Assembly (NCBI RefSeq): GCF_002153425.1 | Contig: NZ_KZ119600.1 | Coordinates: 2,531,920 to 2,595,919, forward strand | Length of the DNA stretch: 64,000 bases | Direction of reading: 5' to 3' | Source: Litchfieldia alkalitelluris | Lineage (GTDB): Bacteria > Bacillota > Bacilli > Bacillales > Salisediminibacteriaceae | Shown: piece after piece, positions 36,735 through 45,888 of the stretch | Layout of the letters: each line of letters starts with the position of its first letter | Position numbering within the stretch: the first letter of the stretch is position 1 | Program-made: the position numbers and the translations under genes | The notes under the pieces: generated by a model | What the model was told of the DNA's origin: nothing | What the model saw: only the letters and a program-made list of their open reading frames with translations | Database searches by the model: none

Positions 36735-38621
36735 CTACTTCTGCCACACCCGCTCGTTCCCGTCACGTTTTGTCAGACCTAGTTTATCAAGGTGCTCCAT
36801 AAATGGTACCAAGTATTTTCTACTTAAGCCTAATACACTTTTTGCGTCTTGAAGGGTGAAACGAGTATCTGTCTTTTCAAATAATTGTTTAACACCTTGA
36901 TCAAAGGCTTCCTTTGTCATCACAAGCTTTTCATCTAACTCTACTGCTCGGTCAGACCGAATTAGGAAATGACGCAACTCCTCTTGCAAGTCTTTAGGAA
37001 TTCCTGCATCAACAGCAACCTCTTCATACGCAGCAACCTCAAGACCTTGTTTCTTAAGCGTTTCTTCCAGTTGCTCCATACGCTTTGACCATTGTTTTGG
37101 AAAACTCGGTTGGAATTGTGACAGTGCGATATACTGTCCGTTCTTTACGAAATCCTGACCACCTGTTACTACATCTATGACCAAATCAGCCAACTGCTTA
37201 CCATAAGACGTTAATGATTGCCTTATTTCTGCTTTATTTTTACCCTCACGTAGAGGATACGCTTCGTGAAATTCAGAGAGATCCTCCCTAATCAGCTCCA
37301 CCATTTCATCAAATACAGAAGTTAGGAGGAAATAATCGCCTAGCTTCATAACTTTTTCATCAGCTTCAAGTTTTGAAAGCAACAAGACACCTTCATCATT
37401 ATCCATTGCAGCTTCCTTCAGTAATTCATACTGTTTCAAACCCTTTTCTTTTTTGAGAATGTCAATAATTCTTTCTGATGGAGTCCCTTCTTTTTTACGG
37501 GCAAGCATATCTACGGTCGCTTGACCAAATTTATATTTTTCTCCATGGGGATCTATGACCTCGCCGCCACCAATTGTTTCAGCTGGAGTAGGGCGCCGCA
37601 CAATAAAGCGGTCTCCCCGCTTCGTAACCACTGGACTGTCGAGTCTCAGCTGGCACAACACATTTTTTCCATCCGTTAATTCATTACGGTCAAAAAAAAC
37701 AATCTTGCCATACACTTCCGCTGTTCCAAGATGGAGCTTAATATAGCCCCGTTGCTTTAATGGATGATCGAGGTTCTCCACCGTATCAAGGGAAATATCA
37801 ATCGTATCCGTAGTGCTGTAGTATTGGGTAGAAACAAGGACATCGCCACGCTTCATTTCATGCTTCGAAATACCACCTAAATTTATAGCTACACGTTGAC
37901 CTGCACGAGCAGAGGTCTGTGGTTCATGATGAACTTGCATTTGCCTAGACCGCACCTTTCTCCCTTGAGGAAGCAATTCAAGTACATCACCTTCGTTTAC
38001 CATTCCCTCATAAACCGTTCCTCGAACAACAGTACCTTGTCCGTGTACGGTAAAGACTTGATCGATTGGTAGACGAAAGGCCCCAGTCGCGTCCCGCATC
38101 GGAACATCCTTTAAGTATGCTTTTATTTTTTCCTTTAATTCTGGAATACCTTTTTTCGAGAGGCTGTCCACAAAAAGCAAGTCGGAACCTTCGAAAAATG
38201 TGCCTTCCACCTGTTCATAAATATCAGCTTCGATAAGTTCGATCATGTCGTCTTCCACTTGATCCATTTTTGTTACTACAATGAGTCCCTTATGTATTCC
38301 TAGAAGGTTTAAAATATCAAGATGTTCCACTGTCTGAGGCATAACCCCTTCGTCTGCTGCAACCACCAGTAAAACGAGGTCAATGCCAGCCACCCCAGCT
38401 ATCATCTGCCTTATAAATTTCTCGTGTCCTGGCACATCAATGATGGAGACATGAGATTCATCATCTAATTTTAAGGGAGCATATCCCAACTCAATGGAAA
38501 TGGCCCGCTCCTTTTCCTCTTTTAATCGATCTGTATCTATGTTTGTGAGTGCCTTTGTTAGGGTCGTTTTTCCATGGTCAATATGACCTGCCATGCCTAT
38601 TGTATAAAAAAGCTCAGCCAT
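36735..38621 (-). CDS. selB: Selenocysteine-specific translation elongation factor
   Basis: 628 residues, as usual for SelB. The EF-Tu-like GTPase domain has [18 protein letters not shown] and TKMD; domains II and III follow, and the C-terminal half is a string of winged helices ([15 protein letters not shown]..., [19 protein letters not shown]) that bind the SECIS hairpin. It delivers Sec-tRNA(Sec) to UGA codons. The ATG at 38621 follows AGGAGGAGACAACTC; an open frame further upstream runs through an inverted repeat and is not coding. selC lies 790 bases upstream on the other strand. Confidence 0.95.
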   Translation of the reverse strand: MAELFYTIGMAGHIDHGKTTLTKALTNIDTDRLKEEKERAISIELGYAPLKLDDESHVSIIDVPGHEKFIRQMIAGVAGIDLVLLVVAADEGVMPQTVEHLDILNLLGIHKGLIVVTKMDQVEDDMIELIEADIYEQVEGTFFEGSDLLFVDSLSKKGIPELKEKIKAYLKDVPMRDATGAFRLPIDQVFTVHGQGTVVRGTVYEGMVNEGDVLELLPQGRKVRSRQMQVHHEPQTSARAGQRVAINLGGISKHEMKRGDVLVSTQYYSTTDTIDISLDTVENLDHPLKQRGYIKLHLGTAEVYGKIVFFDRNELTDGKNVLCQLRLDSPVVTKRGDRFIVRRPTPAETIGGGEVIDPHGEKYKFGQATVDMLARKKEGTPSERIIDILKKEKGLKQYELLKEAAMDNDEGVLLLSKLEADEKVMKLGDYFLLTSVFDEMVELIREDLSEFHEAYPLREGKNKAEIRQSLTSYGKQLADLVIDVVTGGQDFVKNGQYIALSQFQPSFPKQWSKRMEQLEETLKKQGLEVAAYEEVAVDAGIPKDLQEELRHFLIRSDRAVELDEKLVMTKEAFDQGVKQLFEKTDTRFTLQDAKSVLGLSRKYLVPFMEHLDKLGLTKRDGNERVWQK

Positions 38622-38686
38622 GAGTTGTCTCCTCCTAAAAAACAAATAAAATAAGTTCAGCCACTTTATGTACAGGTATATTTTAA

Positions 38687-38725
38687 CACAAAACATTCGG
38701 GGACCAGGTCCCCGAATGTTTTGTG
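38687..38725. repeat. Near-perfect 39-base palindrome upstream of selB
   Basis: 19-bp arms CACAAAACATTCGGGGACC and its complement around a single central base. I have seen this palindrome family (GGGGACC.GGTCCCC) in other Bacillaceae intergenic regions. It could be a terminator, a protein site or a repeat copy. Confidence 0.7.
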
Positions 38726-38785
38726 AACAGAAGAAAAGTGTCACAGAGGAAATTACGCTCTATGACACTTGAAAATCAAACTAAA

Positions 38786-39193
38786 CTATAATGAAAGAAG
38801 CTCTTTAAAGACTTCATTCAAGTAATTATCTATCGTATTAATCCTGAACGTTTCATTTGTTTTCGTACTGTATAACTCGCCGTTCCGCACTGCCAATAAA
38901 TCTAATTCTAAACTCTCATCATTCTCAAACTTAACGACAGAAATAGTATTTTTTTCCCCAGACGTATTGTCCGTATTGGTTTGAAATCGTAGCTCTACTC
39001 CCCCCATCTTAATATAGCTACGGGAAGTCGATGCATTGCATTGATAAGATGCATCCTTCACATTACCAATCTTCTGCCTCAACTCCGTGAAATAACCTGC
39101 AATATCCGTACTCCAAATTTTTATAACCTCGTCATCTGGAATTCGATTCAAATAAGCCTTTGCCCGCTGAGAAAACTTTTCCTTATAATCCAC
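38786..39193 (-). CDS. Hypothetical protein between selB and selC
   Basis: About 135 residues: an N-terminal helix (DYKEKFSQRAKAYLNRI), then beta-rich sequence (RSYIKMGGVELRFQTN). No domain recognised. Candidate starts are GTG at 39193, GTG at 39199 and TTG at 39211; GGGTGGGGGTG supports the first. It ends just before the selB palindrome; no sign of a selenium role beyond position. Confidence 0.55.
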   Translation of the reverse strand: MDYKEKFSQRAKAYLNRIPDDEVIKIWSTDIAGYFTELRQKIGNVKDASYQCNASTSRSYIKMGGVELRFQTNTDNTSGEKNTISVVKFENDESLELDLLAVRNGELYSTKTNETFRINTIDNYLNEVFKELLSL

Positions 39194-39362
39194 TATCACA
39201 CCCCCACCCAAATTAAGTAAAAAGTAAGTATAAATTCTGTTACCTTATTTATATTCCTATACTCGTCTCGTTATAATAGAATCTTTTACCTACTTTTTTA
39301 TAAATTATGAATCAAAGGATAAATATGGGGTTCTGGAAAGTGATTACAGAGAATCCCTTCAC

Positions 39363-39391
39363 TTGTCATGTAGTTATTATGAAGATATAAT
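39363..39391 (+). promoter_or_regulatory. Promoter of tRNA-Sec
   Basis: TTGTCA (39363-39368), 17-base spacer, TATAAT (39386-39391). The start would be about 12 bases before the tRNA. A second TATAAT is at 39399-39404. Confidence 0.75.
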
Positions 39392-39410
39392 GTATGAATA
39401 TAATCTATAT

Positions 39411-39507
39411 GGGGCCGGATGTGTAACTGGTGTTTGCCGAGGTCTTCAAAACCTTTTGGGAGGCGCGTGACGTCTCCGCTGGGTTCGATTCCCAGACGGT
39501 CCCGCCA
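39411..39507 (+). tRNA. selC: tRNA-Sec (anticodon UCA)
   Basis: 97 bases including CCA. Acceptor GGGGCCG pairs with CGGTCCC; anticodon arm GAGGT-CTTCAAA-ACCTT with UCA at 39446-39448; a 7-bp long variable arm (39459-39465 with 39471-39477); T arm CTGGG-TTCGATT-CCCAG; discriminator G then encoded CCA (39505-39507). The long variable arm and UCA anticodon are diagnostic for selenocysteine tRNA. A good promoter lies upstream. Its 3' end abuts the integrase end of a putative mobile element. Confidence 0.96.
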
Positions 39508-39582
39508 ACCCTTGATACATAAGGCTTTTTGTTGGTTATGCTTGGTAGGTAGTAGGTTGTAGCAAACCCACAATTTATGCTT

Positions 39583-39611
39583 GAGTGCCGTTGGAGTGCC
39601 ATAGGAGTGCC
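39583..39611. repeat. GAGTGCC repeats next to integrase
   Basis: Three GAGTGCC units at 39583, 39594 and 39605, an 11-base period, between tRNA-Sec and the integrase stop. Possible arm-type binding sites. Confidence 0.55.
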
Positions 39612-39625
39612 ATTTTTGTTTTTTT

Positions 39626-40867
39626 CTATTCATTATCAAATGCTGAATCGAATATGTCAGCAGCACTATCCTGCAAAGATGGAATTACGTGAGAATAAAG
39701 ATCCAGAGTAATTCCGATTTTAGAATGACCTAATCTTTCTGAAACAATTTTCGGATGGACATTTGCTTGAAGCAAAATGGTAGCATGCGAATGCCTCATG
39801 TCGTGAAAACGACTGTCTGGTAATTCCGCCTTCTTGACTGCTTTTTTGTACGCTAATCGTAATTCAGAAGGATGAACGTAGTTTCCAGCCGAATTAAAAA
39901 ATACTAAGTTATTTGGATTAAAAGATTTTCCTAAAACCTTTTTTTGATGATCACTTTTCCTTTTATGTTCTTCAAGAAAGTTTATTAAATTCTTCCCCAT
40001 GACAATATGACGCTCTTGTCCATTTTTGGTAGTATATTTAATTTTTACTCCTACTTTGCGAACGTCATAGGCCGTTTTACAAATAAAGAGCTTTTTATTC
40101 TTAAAGTCCACATCTTCCCATGTGAGAGCCCTTAATTCACCTAATCTCGCTCCAGTATAGGCAGCTGAATAAATAATGGGACCATAAACTTCATTAGATA
40201 CAGCGTGATTTAGAAGTAATTCTAACTCACCAGACGTATACGTTATAATTTTTAGTTTCTGAACTTTTGGCGGCTTTACCTTTTTAACTACATTCTTCTC
40301 GACAAATTCGAGATCTACTGCATCTGAAAGTGCCTTTGACAACACACGATGATGATGTTTAACCGATTGTGCAGATAGTAGACCATCATCCTCTTCCGAA
40401 TCCAACATATTTTCTGTTCTTACCTTCCTTGTATAATAATCCTGAATATCTCTAGGCTTTAATTTACTGAGTAAAATATCCCCTAATGCTGGTTTTATAT
40501 GAACCCGGATCATTCGCTCATATCCAAGAAAAGTATTATACGCCGTATTGGTCTCAACATAAGTCTTTAACCAATAGTCCAAATAATCTCCCAATTTTAT
40601 CTCTTCATTATCCTCTGATTCAGTTGATTTGTTTGAATCATTTGAAGCTACTTCATCATTAGCTACAGCTGTTACGTTAGATTCCGTTTTCTCAGGTTCG
40701 TTATTATATAGATCCGCTATTGCCGCAGTCATTGCTTTGCGCGCCTCGGTTCTATTTTTAAACCCTCTTCTTACGATTCGCTTCCTTTTACCAGTTTCAT
40801 CTTTTCCTAATTCAATTGTAAATAGGAAGTAATTTTTCTTTTTATCTTCTCGTACATTGCCAGTCAT
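39626..40867 (-). CDS. Tyrosine recombinase, phage/ICE-type integrase
   Basis: About 413 residues. An N-terminal AP2-like DNA-binding part (YFLFTIELGKDETGKRKR), a core-binding domain (about 80-190) and the catalytic domain. Catalytic residues are seen in TGARLGELRALTW (Arg), HDMRHSHAT (His-x-x-Arg), RLGHSKIGIT (His) and the nucleophile Tyr in DLYSHV. The ATG at 40867 follows AGGAGGAACGATA. The gene ends 119 bases from tRNA-Sec, the usual place for an integrase whose att site is a tRNA 3' end. An excisionase-like gene is upstream. Confidence 0.92.
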   Translation of the reverse strand: MTGNVREDKKKNYFLFTIELGKDETGKRKRIVRRGFKNRTEARKAMTAAIADLYNNEPEKTESNVTAVANDEVASNDSNKSTESEDNEEIKLGDYLDYWLKTYVETNTAYNTFLGYERMIRVHIKPALGDILLSKLKPRDIQDYYTRKVRTENMLDSEEDDGLLSAQSVKHHHRVLSKALSDAVDLEFVEKNVVKKVKPPKVQKLKIITYTSGELELLLNHAVSNEVYGPIIYSAAYTGARLGELRALTWEDVDFKNKKLFICKTAYDVRKVGVKIKYTTKNGQERHIVMGKNLINFLEEHKRKSDHQKKVLGKSFNPNNLVFFNSAGNYVHPSELRLAYKKAVKKAELPDSRFHDMRHSHATILLQANVHPKIVSERLGHSKIGITLDLYSHVIPSLQDSAADIFDSAFDNE

Positions 40868-40982
40868 TATCGTTCCTCCTACTTTAATAATTGACTGGGC
40901 CTCGTACATGACACTATATATATTATACTAAACTATTTTATTTAGATAAATATAGTAATATATGGCCCAGTCAGTTTGTTGT

Positions 40983-41171
40983 TCATTTATTTGTAATCCC
41001 TTCAAACCATTGCTCAAATGATTTTTTTGAAATTAATATCCTTGCTCCAATACGGACAATGCGAAAGTTTTGAGAATGTACTAACTCATACGCTTTCACC
41101 CTGCTAATACCCAAAATTTTCTCCACATCACGTACCGTCAAAACTTCTGGATAATCTATTAATCTACGCAT
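40983..41171 (-). CDS. Excisionase-family DNA-binding protein
   Basis: 62 residues forming a winged helix of the excisionase/MerR type: VLTVRDVEKILGISRVKAYE, then IGARILISKKSFEQWFEG. AGGAGGTGCAAA precedes the ATG. It lies upstream of the integrase gene on the same strand; it probably steers the integrase towards excision. Confidence 0.85.
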   Translation of the reverse strand: MRRLIDYPEVLTVRDVEKILGISRVKAYELVHSQNFRIVRIGARILISKKSFEQWFEGITNK

Positions 41172-41524
41172 TTTGCACCTCCTGCTGATTATTGAAATTT
41201 ATTTCTACCTAATTTAGGAGCTTAAGAACTACCACATTAGTTGAACTATCTTAAGATAATATTGAGAAAAGTAGTAATGTAAATCTTAAGGGCTAGGCTA
41301 ATACTATTCTTCTCGTTACTACCTTATCGGCACAGACTGTCAAAATTCGCATGGCAAAAAGACAAAAACTTTATTCCATTTCTGCTTGATTATGGAAGGT
41401 GATATACAGATTGTATTTTAAAAGAAAATGTCCCCTTTTAAATCATTCCAAGACTTTAGTTAAGGTATTTTTTGTCAATGCTTGTCCATACTAAGGTTAA
41501 ACTATTATAAAAAGGGAAAATGTT
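41172..41524. other. Divergent intergenic region
   Basis: About 350 AT-rich bases between the excisionase-like gene and the Mrr-like gene. No gene or structured element seen; CCTTATCGGCA at about 41323 recurs at about 48685. Confidence 0.4.
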
Positions 41525-42184
41525 ATGGCTAAAAGAAGAAGTTCACGCAAGAAAAAGAAAAAATTTTCAATTGAACGTTTAATTTATTTTTCTATTGTTG
41601 CCTTTGCAGTTATTGATACGATACAAGAGGAATATCCAGGACTTCTTTCATTACTTGTTAGTTGGACTGTGATCGTATTAATAATTGTAGGTATTAGCTA
41701 CATATTGTATAAAAATGGTGGTTACAGACTAAGCTTTGCAAGTAATCGCTTAAAAACATCGTTGATAAATGAAGTTGATTCTATGGATGGTCTTGAATTC
41801 GAACATTTCTTGAAACCTCTGTTTGAAGCGAAAGGTTTCCATGCAAAAGTAACTCAGGGATCCGGAGATTTTGGAGCTGACCTCAAATTAACAAAACAAG
41901 GGAGAACAACAGTAGTACAAGCTAAACGCTATTCCAATAGTATTGGTGTATCAGCTATTCAACAAGTAGTATCTGCGAAAGCAGTGTATAAAGCACAAGA
42001 TGCTATCGTTGTAACGAATCAGTTTTATACTCCAGCTGCAAAGAAACTTGCTAAAGTTAACCGTGTAAAATTAATTGATAGAAACGAATTAAAGGATATG
42101 ATTACTGACTATCACTCCACCAGCAGTTCAACTGTGTTATGTCGAATATTAAATCCGTTTGGATTGCGACTAGACCGTGATTAA
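41525..42184 (+). CDS. Membrane-anchored Mrr-type restriction endonuclease
   Basis: 219 residues. A very basic start (KRRSSRKKKKK) is followed by two membrane segments (about 20-38 and 42-62) and an Mrr_cat domain. The PD-(D/E)xK core is seen in GSGDFGADL and VVQAKRY, with the Mrr-type SAIQQVVSAKAVY helix. Mrr-type enzymes cut DNA, often modified DNA; a membrane form could act on incoming DNA. First plus-strand gene of the island. It is followed by a hairpin that overlaps the next gene's ribosome site. Confidence 0.82.
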   Translation: MAKRRSSRKKKKKFSIERLIYFSIVAFAVIDTIQEEYPGLLSLLVSWTVIVLIIVGISYILYKNGGYRLSFASNRLKTSLINEVDSMDGLEFEHFLKPLFEAKGFHAKVTQGSGDFGADLKLTKQGRTTVVQAKRYSNSIGVSAIQQVVSAKAVYKAQDAIVVTNQFYTPAAKKLAKVNRVKLIDRNELKDMITDYHSTSSSTVLCRILNPFGLRLDRD

Positions 42185-42209
42185 ATTAGATAACAAATTA
42201 GAATAACAA

Positions 42210-42249
42210 ACCTCCTAAAATAATATCTTCTCTTAGGAGGTGTTTTTTT
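42210..42249 (+). terminator. Terminator-like hairpin that pairs with the next ribosome site
   Basis: CCTCCTAA (42211-42218) pairs with TTAGGAGG (42233-42240), followed by TGTTTTTTT. The right arm is the ribosome site of the gene starting at the TTG at 42248. The structure can end transcription or hide the site. Confidence 0.7.
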
Positions 42250-42853
42250 GTATAAATTATTTAATAAACAAAGGTACAATAAACAAAGTGACCTTGTTAA
42301 GAAATATGGAAACTACTTTACTGTTGATGTTGGAATTCAAGAAATTAACCCTAAAGACATTACTGGTCTATCTTTACCCGAGAAAATTATCAAGAAAGAT
42401 AATAAAATGAAAGCATTACGCAAATCAGTTTTAGAAATAGGTTGGTTAGATAAATTTCCACAGACATTATGCTTAGAAAGATTGCCTACCGGAAAATATA
42501 CTGTTTCTTCTGGGGGAAATCATCGTAGTTATTTAGCTAACGAGTTAGGATTAGAAAGAATTGAAGCATTTATTTCTATTATTGTTCCTGAAAACATGCT
42601 TATAAAAGGTATGGGAGAAATAGAGGAACTTTTCGAAGAACAAACGCTTGTATCTAAAGAAGCGAAGAAAATAGGTGATTGGTTAAATTCTAAAGGTATC
42701 CACGCTGAAAATTACAAAAAGGAAAATGAATTGTTTGATAGTTTATGTAATCGAGAGCGAGAAATTTTTAAAGAAATTGACGATATTGTATATAAAGTGG
42801 CGAAAGAAAATAATTTAATTAAAGCTAGTGATCGTTATGACCGTTGCTTTTGA
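42248..42853 (+). CDS. ParB/Srx-like protein
   Basis: 201 residues starting with TTG, whose first T's belong to a T run after TTAGGAGG. The middle reads SSGGNHRSYLANELGLERIEAF, a ParB N-terminal-like GxHR box. The rest is charged and helical. ParB-type domains bind or hydrolyse nucleotides, and many have functions other than partition. No HTH domain is visible, so a partition role is doubtful. It lies 63 bases downstream of the Mrr-like gene. Confidence 0.6.
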   Translation: MYKLFNKQRYNKQSDLVKKYGNYFTVDVGIQEINPKDITGLSLPEKIIKKDNKMKALRKSVLEIGWLDKFPQTLCLERLPTGKYTVSSGGNHRSYLANELGLERIEAFISIIVPENMLIKGMGEIEELFEEQTLVSKEAKKIGDWLNSKGIHAENYKKENELFDSLCNREREIFKEIDDIVYKVAKENNLIKASDRYDRCF

Positions 42854-42866
42854 CGGTCTTTTATTT
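42839..42866 (+). terminator. Terminator overlapping the stop of the ParB-like gene
   Basis: GACCGT / ACGGTC stem then TTTTATTT. Confidence 0.6.
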
Positions 42867-43262
42867 GTATTTGTTTAAAAGAAGACTTTCATATAAGATA
42901 CGATACTACAATTAACTCTTCTACACACCTTCATAAGTTTTCTCTATATCCTTTTTAATTAGTAAACAAATATACAATCCTAGCTTTACCAAATCACTTA
43001 GTTTGATAAATATCCTTAATCAAGTAGAGATGGTTTCAATGCCAAGTTTCCAATTTGGCAATATAGGTAGGAAAAGACAATAGAAATTAAGCCAACAATG
43101 AGTACTGTTTCTATATACAGTCGAGTGTGTTGACTGAGTTAAAGTGATTGCTCCAGTAGGAATAAGTTAACATCAACTTCAATCAATCCTTAATAAAAAA
43201 GCACCATGGATCTTAAATCACGGAGAGCTTTTAGTGAAATAGAAGAAAGATCAAATCCTAAT
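42867..43262. other. Gene-free spacer
   Basis: Nearly 400 bases between convergent genes. I see no coding frame with a site and no conserved RNA. Confidence 0.4.
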
Positions 43263-43286
43263 AAAAAAGCCACTCTCTAGAGCAGC
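43263..43286 (-). terminator. Terminator of the 366-residue gene
   Basis: GCTGCTC / GAGTGGC stem (with GU pairs), TTTTTTATT on the minus strand. Confidence 0.65.
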
Positions 43287-43305
43287 CTAAAAATAATAAT
43301 ATCTC

Positions 43306-44406
43306 TTATTTTTGAAGTATCTTGCCGGCTTGATAATAAAAGAACATTTGATTCCCATTAATCGTAGAAGCTTTATCTCTATAATCTTTATAGGTTTTTA
43401 CTGCCTCAGTACTTATTGATAAAACTGTAGCAATCATAGTTTCAGTTAAACCTATAAATTCTGCTGTTGGTGATACTGCCATACCAAACAAAGAAGGTAC
43501 TGTTAACTTACTAGTTGCCACTCTATAAGATAACTCTTTTAAATAAATATTAGACTCACATTGTTCTTCAATTTCCAATACTGCTGGCTCTACCTCTTCC
43601 CTATACAATCGCTCAACCTCGTATAGAAAGTCATCACTCCATTGTTCATTGTTTATATTTTTAGAATATTTAAACATAGCTGACCTAAACCTAATTAGTT
43701 CTCTATTCAATTCCTTCCTTATATCTAAAACCTCACCTATCGTAGCTTTTTCGAAACAAGGTAGTCTTTGCATGGTATCAGCAGTAAACCCAGTATGCTT
43801 CATTTTCTCTGTAGTTGATCTATAGTTTTTAATTAGTCCCATCCCAAAGAAACTTCCAATTAATTTACTAACATGCTGATCATAAAGTGGGTAGGTATTG
43901 CCTTCTAGGGCGGAACTAGTTACTGACTCCATGAATTCATTTAGTACTTGCTCAAAATAATTTCCGTCATTTGGAGTATAGGTTTCTAACTCTAATACAC
44001 CATTTTCTATAATATTTTTAATTTGCTCAAACCCAGAATCATAAATTATTTTATTTGCAATCTCTTCGACTTTAGGTTTTGTGATGACAAATCCTTGACG
44101 GTACTTTTTCCTTAATGCTATTTCTTGTTTTGACAAAACTCTTTTACTTAAAATCTTATAGTATCTATCCATCAAATGAAAAAGGGTTTCATCTGATTGT
44201 CTCATCATTTCCCGATAAAAATACGCTTGATACTTTTCAGACATTTCACTCATTTTATCAAGACTAGCAATCATGGAAACACCAGGACTAGCAAGTTTCA
44301 CATTGTCAGCATAAACCAAACCAACCTTAACTAGACTTATATCTTTTGCAATGCTTAAATTTGTATTTGGTTGAGTACTAACAGTAATAGAGAAAGCTTT
44401 TTTCAC
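43306..44406 (-). CDS. Hypothetical protein, 366 residues
   Basis: I do not recognise the family. N-terminal part is beta-like (ISLVKVGLVYADNVKLASPG), followed by a long helical region with a positively charged ILSKRVLSKQEIALRKKYR and a C-terminal region with hydrophobic VPSLFGMAVSPTAEFIG. No signal peptide. It lies in the island near nucleases, so a defence or mobility role is possible but not shown. The ATG at 44406 is the only plausible start. Monocistronic, minus strand. Confidence 0.65.
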   Translation of the reverse strand: MKKAFSITVSTQPNTNLSIAKDISLVKVGLVYADNVKLASPGVSMIASLDKMSEMSEKYQAYFYREMMRQSDETLFHLMDRYYKILSKRVLSKQEIALRKKYRQGFVITKPKVEEIANKIIYDSGFEQIKNIIENGVLELETYTPNDGNYFEQVLNEFMESVTSSALEGNTYPLYDQHVSKLIGSFFGMGLIKNYRSTTEKMKHTGFTADTMQRLPCFEKATIGEVLDIRKELNRELIRFRSAMFKYSKNINNEQWSDDFLYEVERLYREEVEPAVLEIEEQCESNIYLKELSYRVATSKLTVPSLFGMAVSPTAEFIGLTETMIATVLSISTEAVKTYKDYRDKASTINGNQMFFYYQAGKILQK

Positions 44407-44893
44407 TTGTCATCACCACACTTTTTTTTAATTCTATCATATAATGAGAATTTCTCACATAATAAAAAGAACCTCATGAAGGATGCTACTGTAATCCTGA
44501 AAAGGGTATTAAATTATTTTTATTTCTTCTCTATCCCCCCCTCCTTCAACGTACCAAATCTCTATAATCTGCAACCTCCACAAGAATAACTTTAATTCCC
44601 TTTTTATCTATCATCTCAGTCGGCACAAGCAAGAATTACAACCTACCGCAGTATTAGGAAGGTAGTCCATTTACCTTAAAAAATTTTATACCCCCTAACG
44701 AATTTGGCTATTTTCCTTTCGTCTATTAATCTATGGTTATACAGGTTGAATTACTTTATTGGCCAATAAGTCTTTCGCATACATTATGGAGGTTCTTACC
44801 TTCTATCCTGTAAATCAACAAGTGCTTTTACTTCTAAGTAAGAGGAAATTCAATGATACACGAATTATAGCATCTAAGAAAAGAGGAAGCTAA
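44407..44893. other. Gene-free spacer
   Basis: Nearly 490 bases of AT-rich sequence between divergent genes. I see no gene. AAAGAGGAAGC before 44894 is a ribosome site. Confidence 0.4.
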
Positions 44894-45826
44894 ATGCCAT
44901 TAACAGCAGAACAAATAGATGAAATAAGAGCACAATCGTTTCTAAACCATATTGACAAGGTTTGGATTAAAGAAAACTATAATGTTTCGGTTAGAACTGC
45001 CGATAGAATTATTAAACGACTGGGATTAATACATGCCAAGCAAAGGACGATCCAGGTTATTAAAGGCTATCTTTCAGGTGATTCAACCAGGAAATTAGCT
45101 AAAACCTATAATATGAGTGCCCAAAACGTTAGACAACATCTTAGGGTTAGAGGCATAAAACTAAGAGAAGCACGGAACATGTATCAAGCAAATTTTAATT
45201 ACTTTTCAAAGATTGATAGTGAAGAAAAGGCGTACTTTTCGGGCTTCGTATACGCCGATGGATGCTTGACCAGAAAAGGGACATTGACGATTACAGTTTC
45301 AAAGAAAGATAGGGATATATTAGAAAAATTTAAGAAGGCAATGGAGGCAGAGCACCCTATAAGGCACCATGTAGCAAAAACTCGTGTTGGAGATTTTGAA
45401 GTTACATCATTTGATGTAACTTCTCCAATCTTAGAAAAGGACCTACAGAAAATAGGGGTTGTTCCTTGCAAAACTTTAAAGATTACATTCCCTAAAAATT
45501 TGAAGAAAAGTCTATATAAGCCCTTTATTAGAGGTTATTTAGACGGCGATGGTACATTTGGTCTTTATAAAAATGAACAATACTCTCTCGATTTGGAAGG
45601 AACAGTATCCTTTTTAGAGTCGGTACGTGAAATAATACAAAAAGAGGTGGATGTTCCAGCAACTGCAAAACTTTATGGCGCACATAAGTCCAAGAACATA
45701 CAACGTCTTCAATTGCGAGGAAAACACCAAGTCATGTCCGTGTTAGAATGGCTATACCAGGATTCTAAGATACACTTAGATAGGAAATATAATAGATTTC
45801 TAAAGATGTATAATATAAAAAAATAA
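44894..45826 (+). CDS. Free-standing LAGLIDADG homing endonuclease with N-terminal HTH
   Basis: 310 residues. The first 100 carry helix-turn-helix-like sequence (RKLAKTYNMSAQNVRQHLR). Two LAGLIDADG motifs follow: YFSGFVYADGC (near 115) and FIRGYLDGDGTF (near 212), with the catalytic acidic residues present, so one chain can form the active site. No intron or intein context is seen, so it may be an independent gene or act as a regulator. A perfect palindrome lies 31 bases past its stop. Confidence 0.8.
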   Translation: MPLTAEQIDEIRAQSFLNHIDKVWIKENYNVSVRTADRIIKRLGLIHAKQRTIQVIKGYLSGDSTRKLAKTYNMSAQNVRQHLRVRGIKLREARNMYQANFNYFSKIDSEEKAYFSGFVYADGCLTRKGTLTITVSKKDRDILEKFKKAMEAEHPIRHHVAKTRVGDFEVTSFDVTSPILEKDLQKIGVVPCKTLKITFPKNLKKSLYKPFIRGYLDGDGTFGLYKNEQYSLDLEGTVSFLESVREIIQKEVDVPATAKLYGAHKSKNIQRLQLRGKHQVMSVLEWLYQDSKIHLDRKYNRFLKMYNIKK

Positions 45827-45856
45827 ATTATAGTATGAAGAGTTTCATAAGTAAGT

Positions 45857-45888
45857 AGTAAATGGATGTCAATTGACATCCATTTACT
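45857..45888. repeat. Perfect 32-base palindrome
   Basis: AGTAAATGGATGTCAA then its exact complement, no spacer. It may be a protein site, since no T run follows. It lies between the LAGLIDADG gene and the convergent replication-relaxation gene. Confidence 0.75.

Noticed and set aside
38622-38744. N-terminal extension of SelB
   Set aside because: It passes through the palindrome; the ATG at 38621 has a strong ribosome site and gives the usual GTPase start.
39298-39666. Minus-strand open frames across tRNA-Sec
   Set aside because: They are antisense to the tRNA and have no ribosome site; the fold and UCA anticodon explain the sequence.
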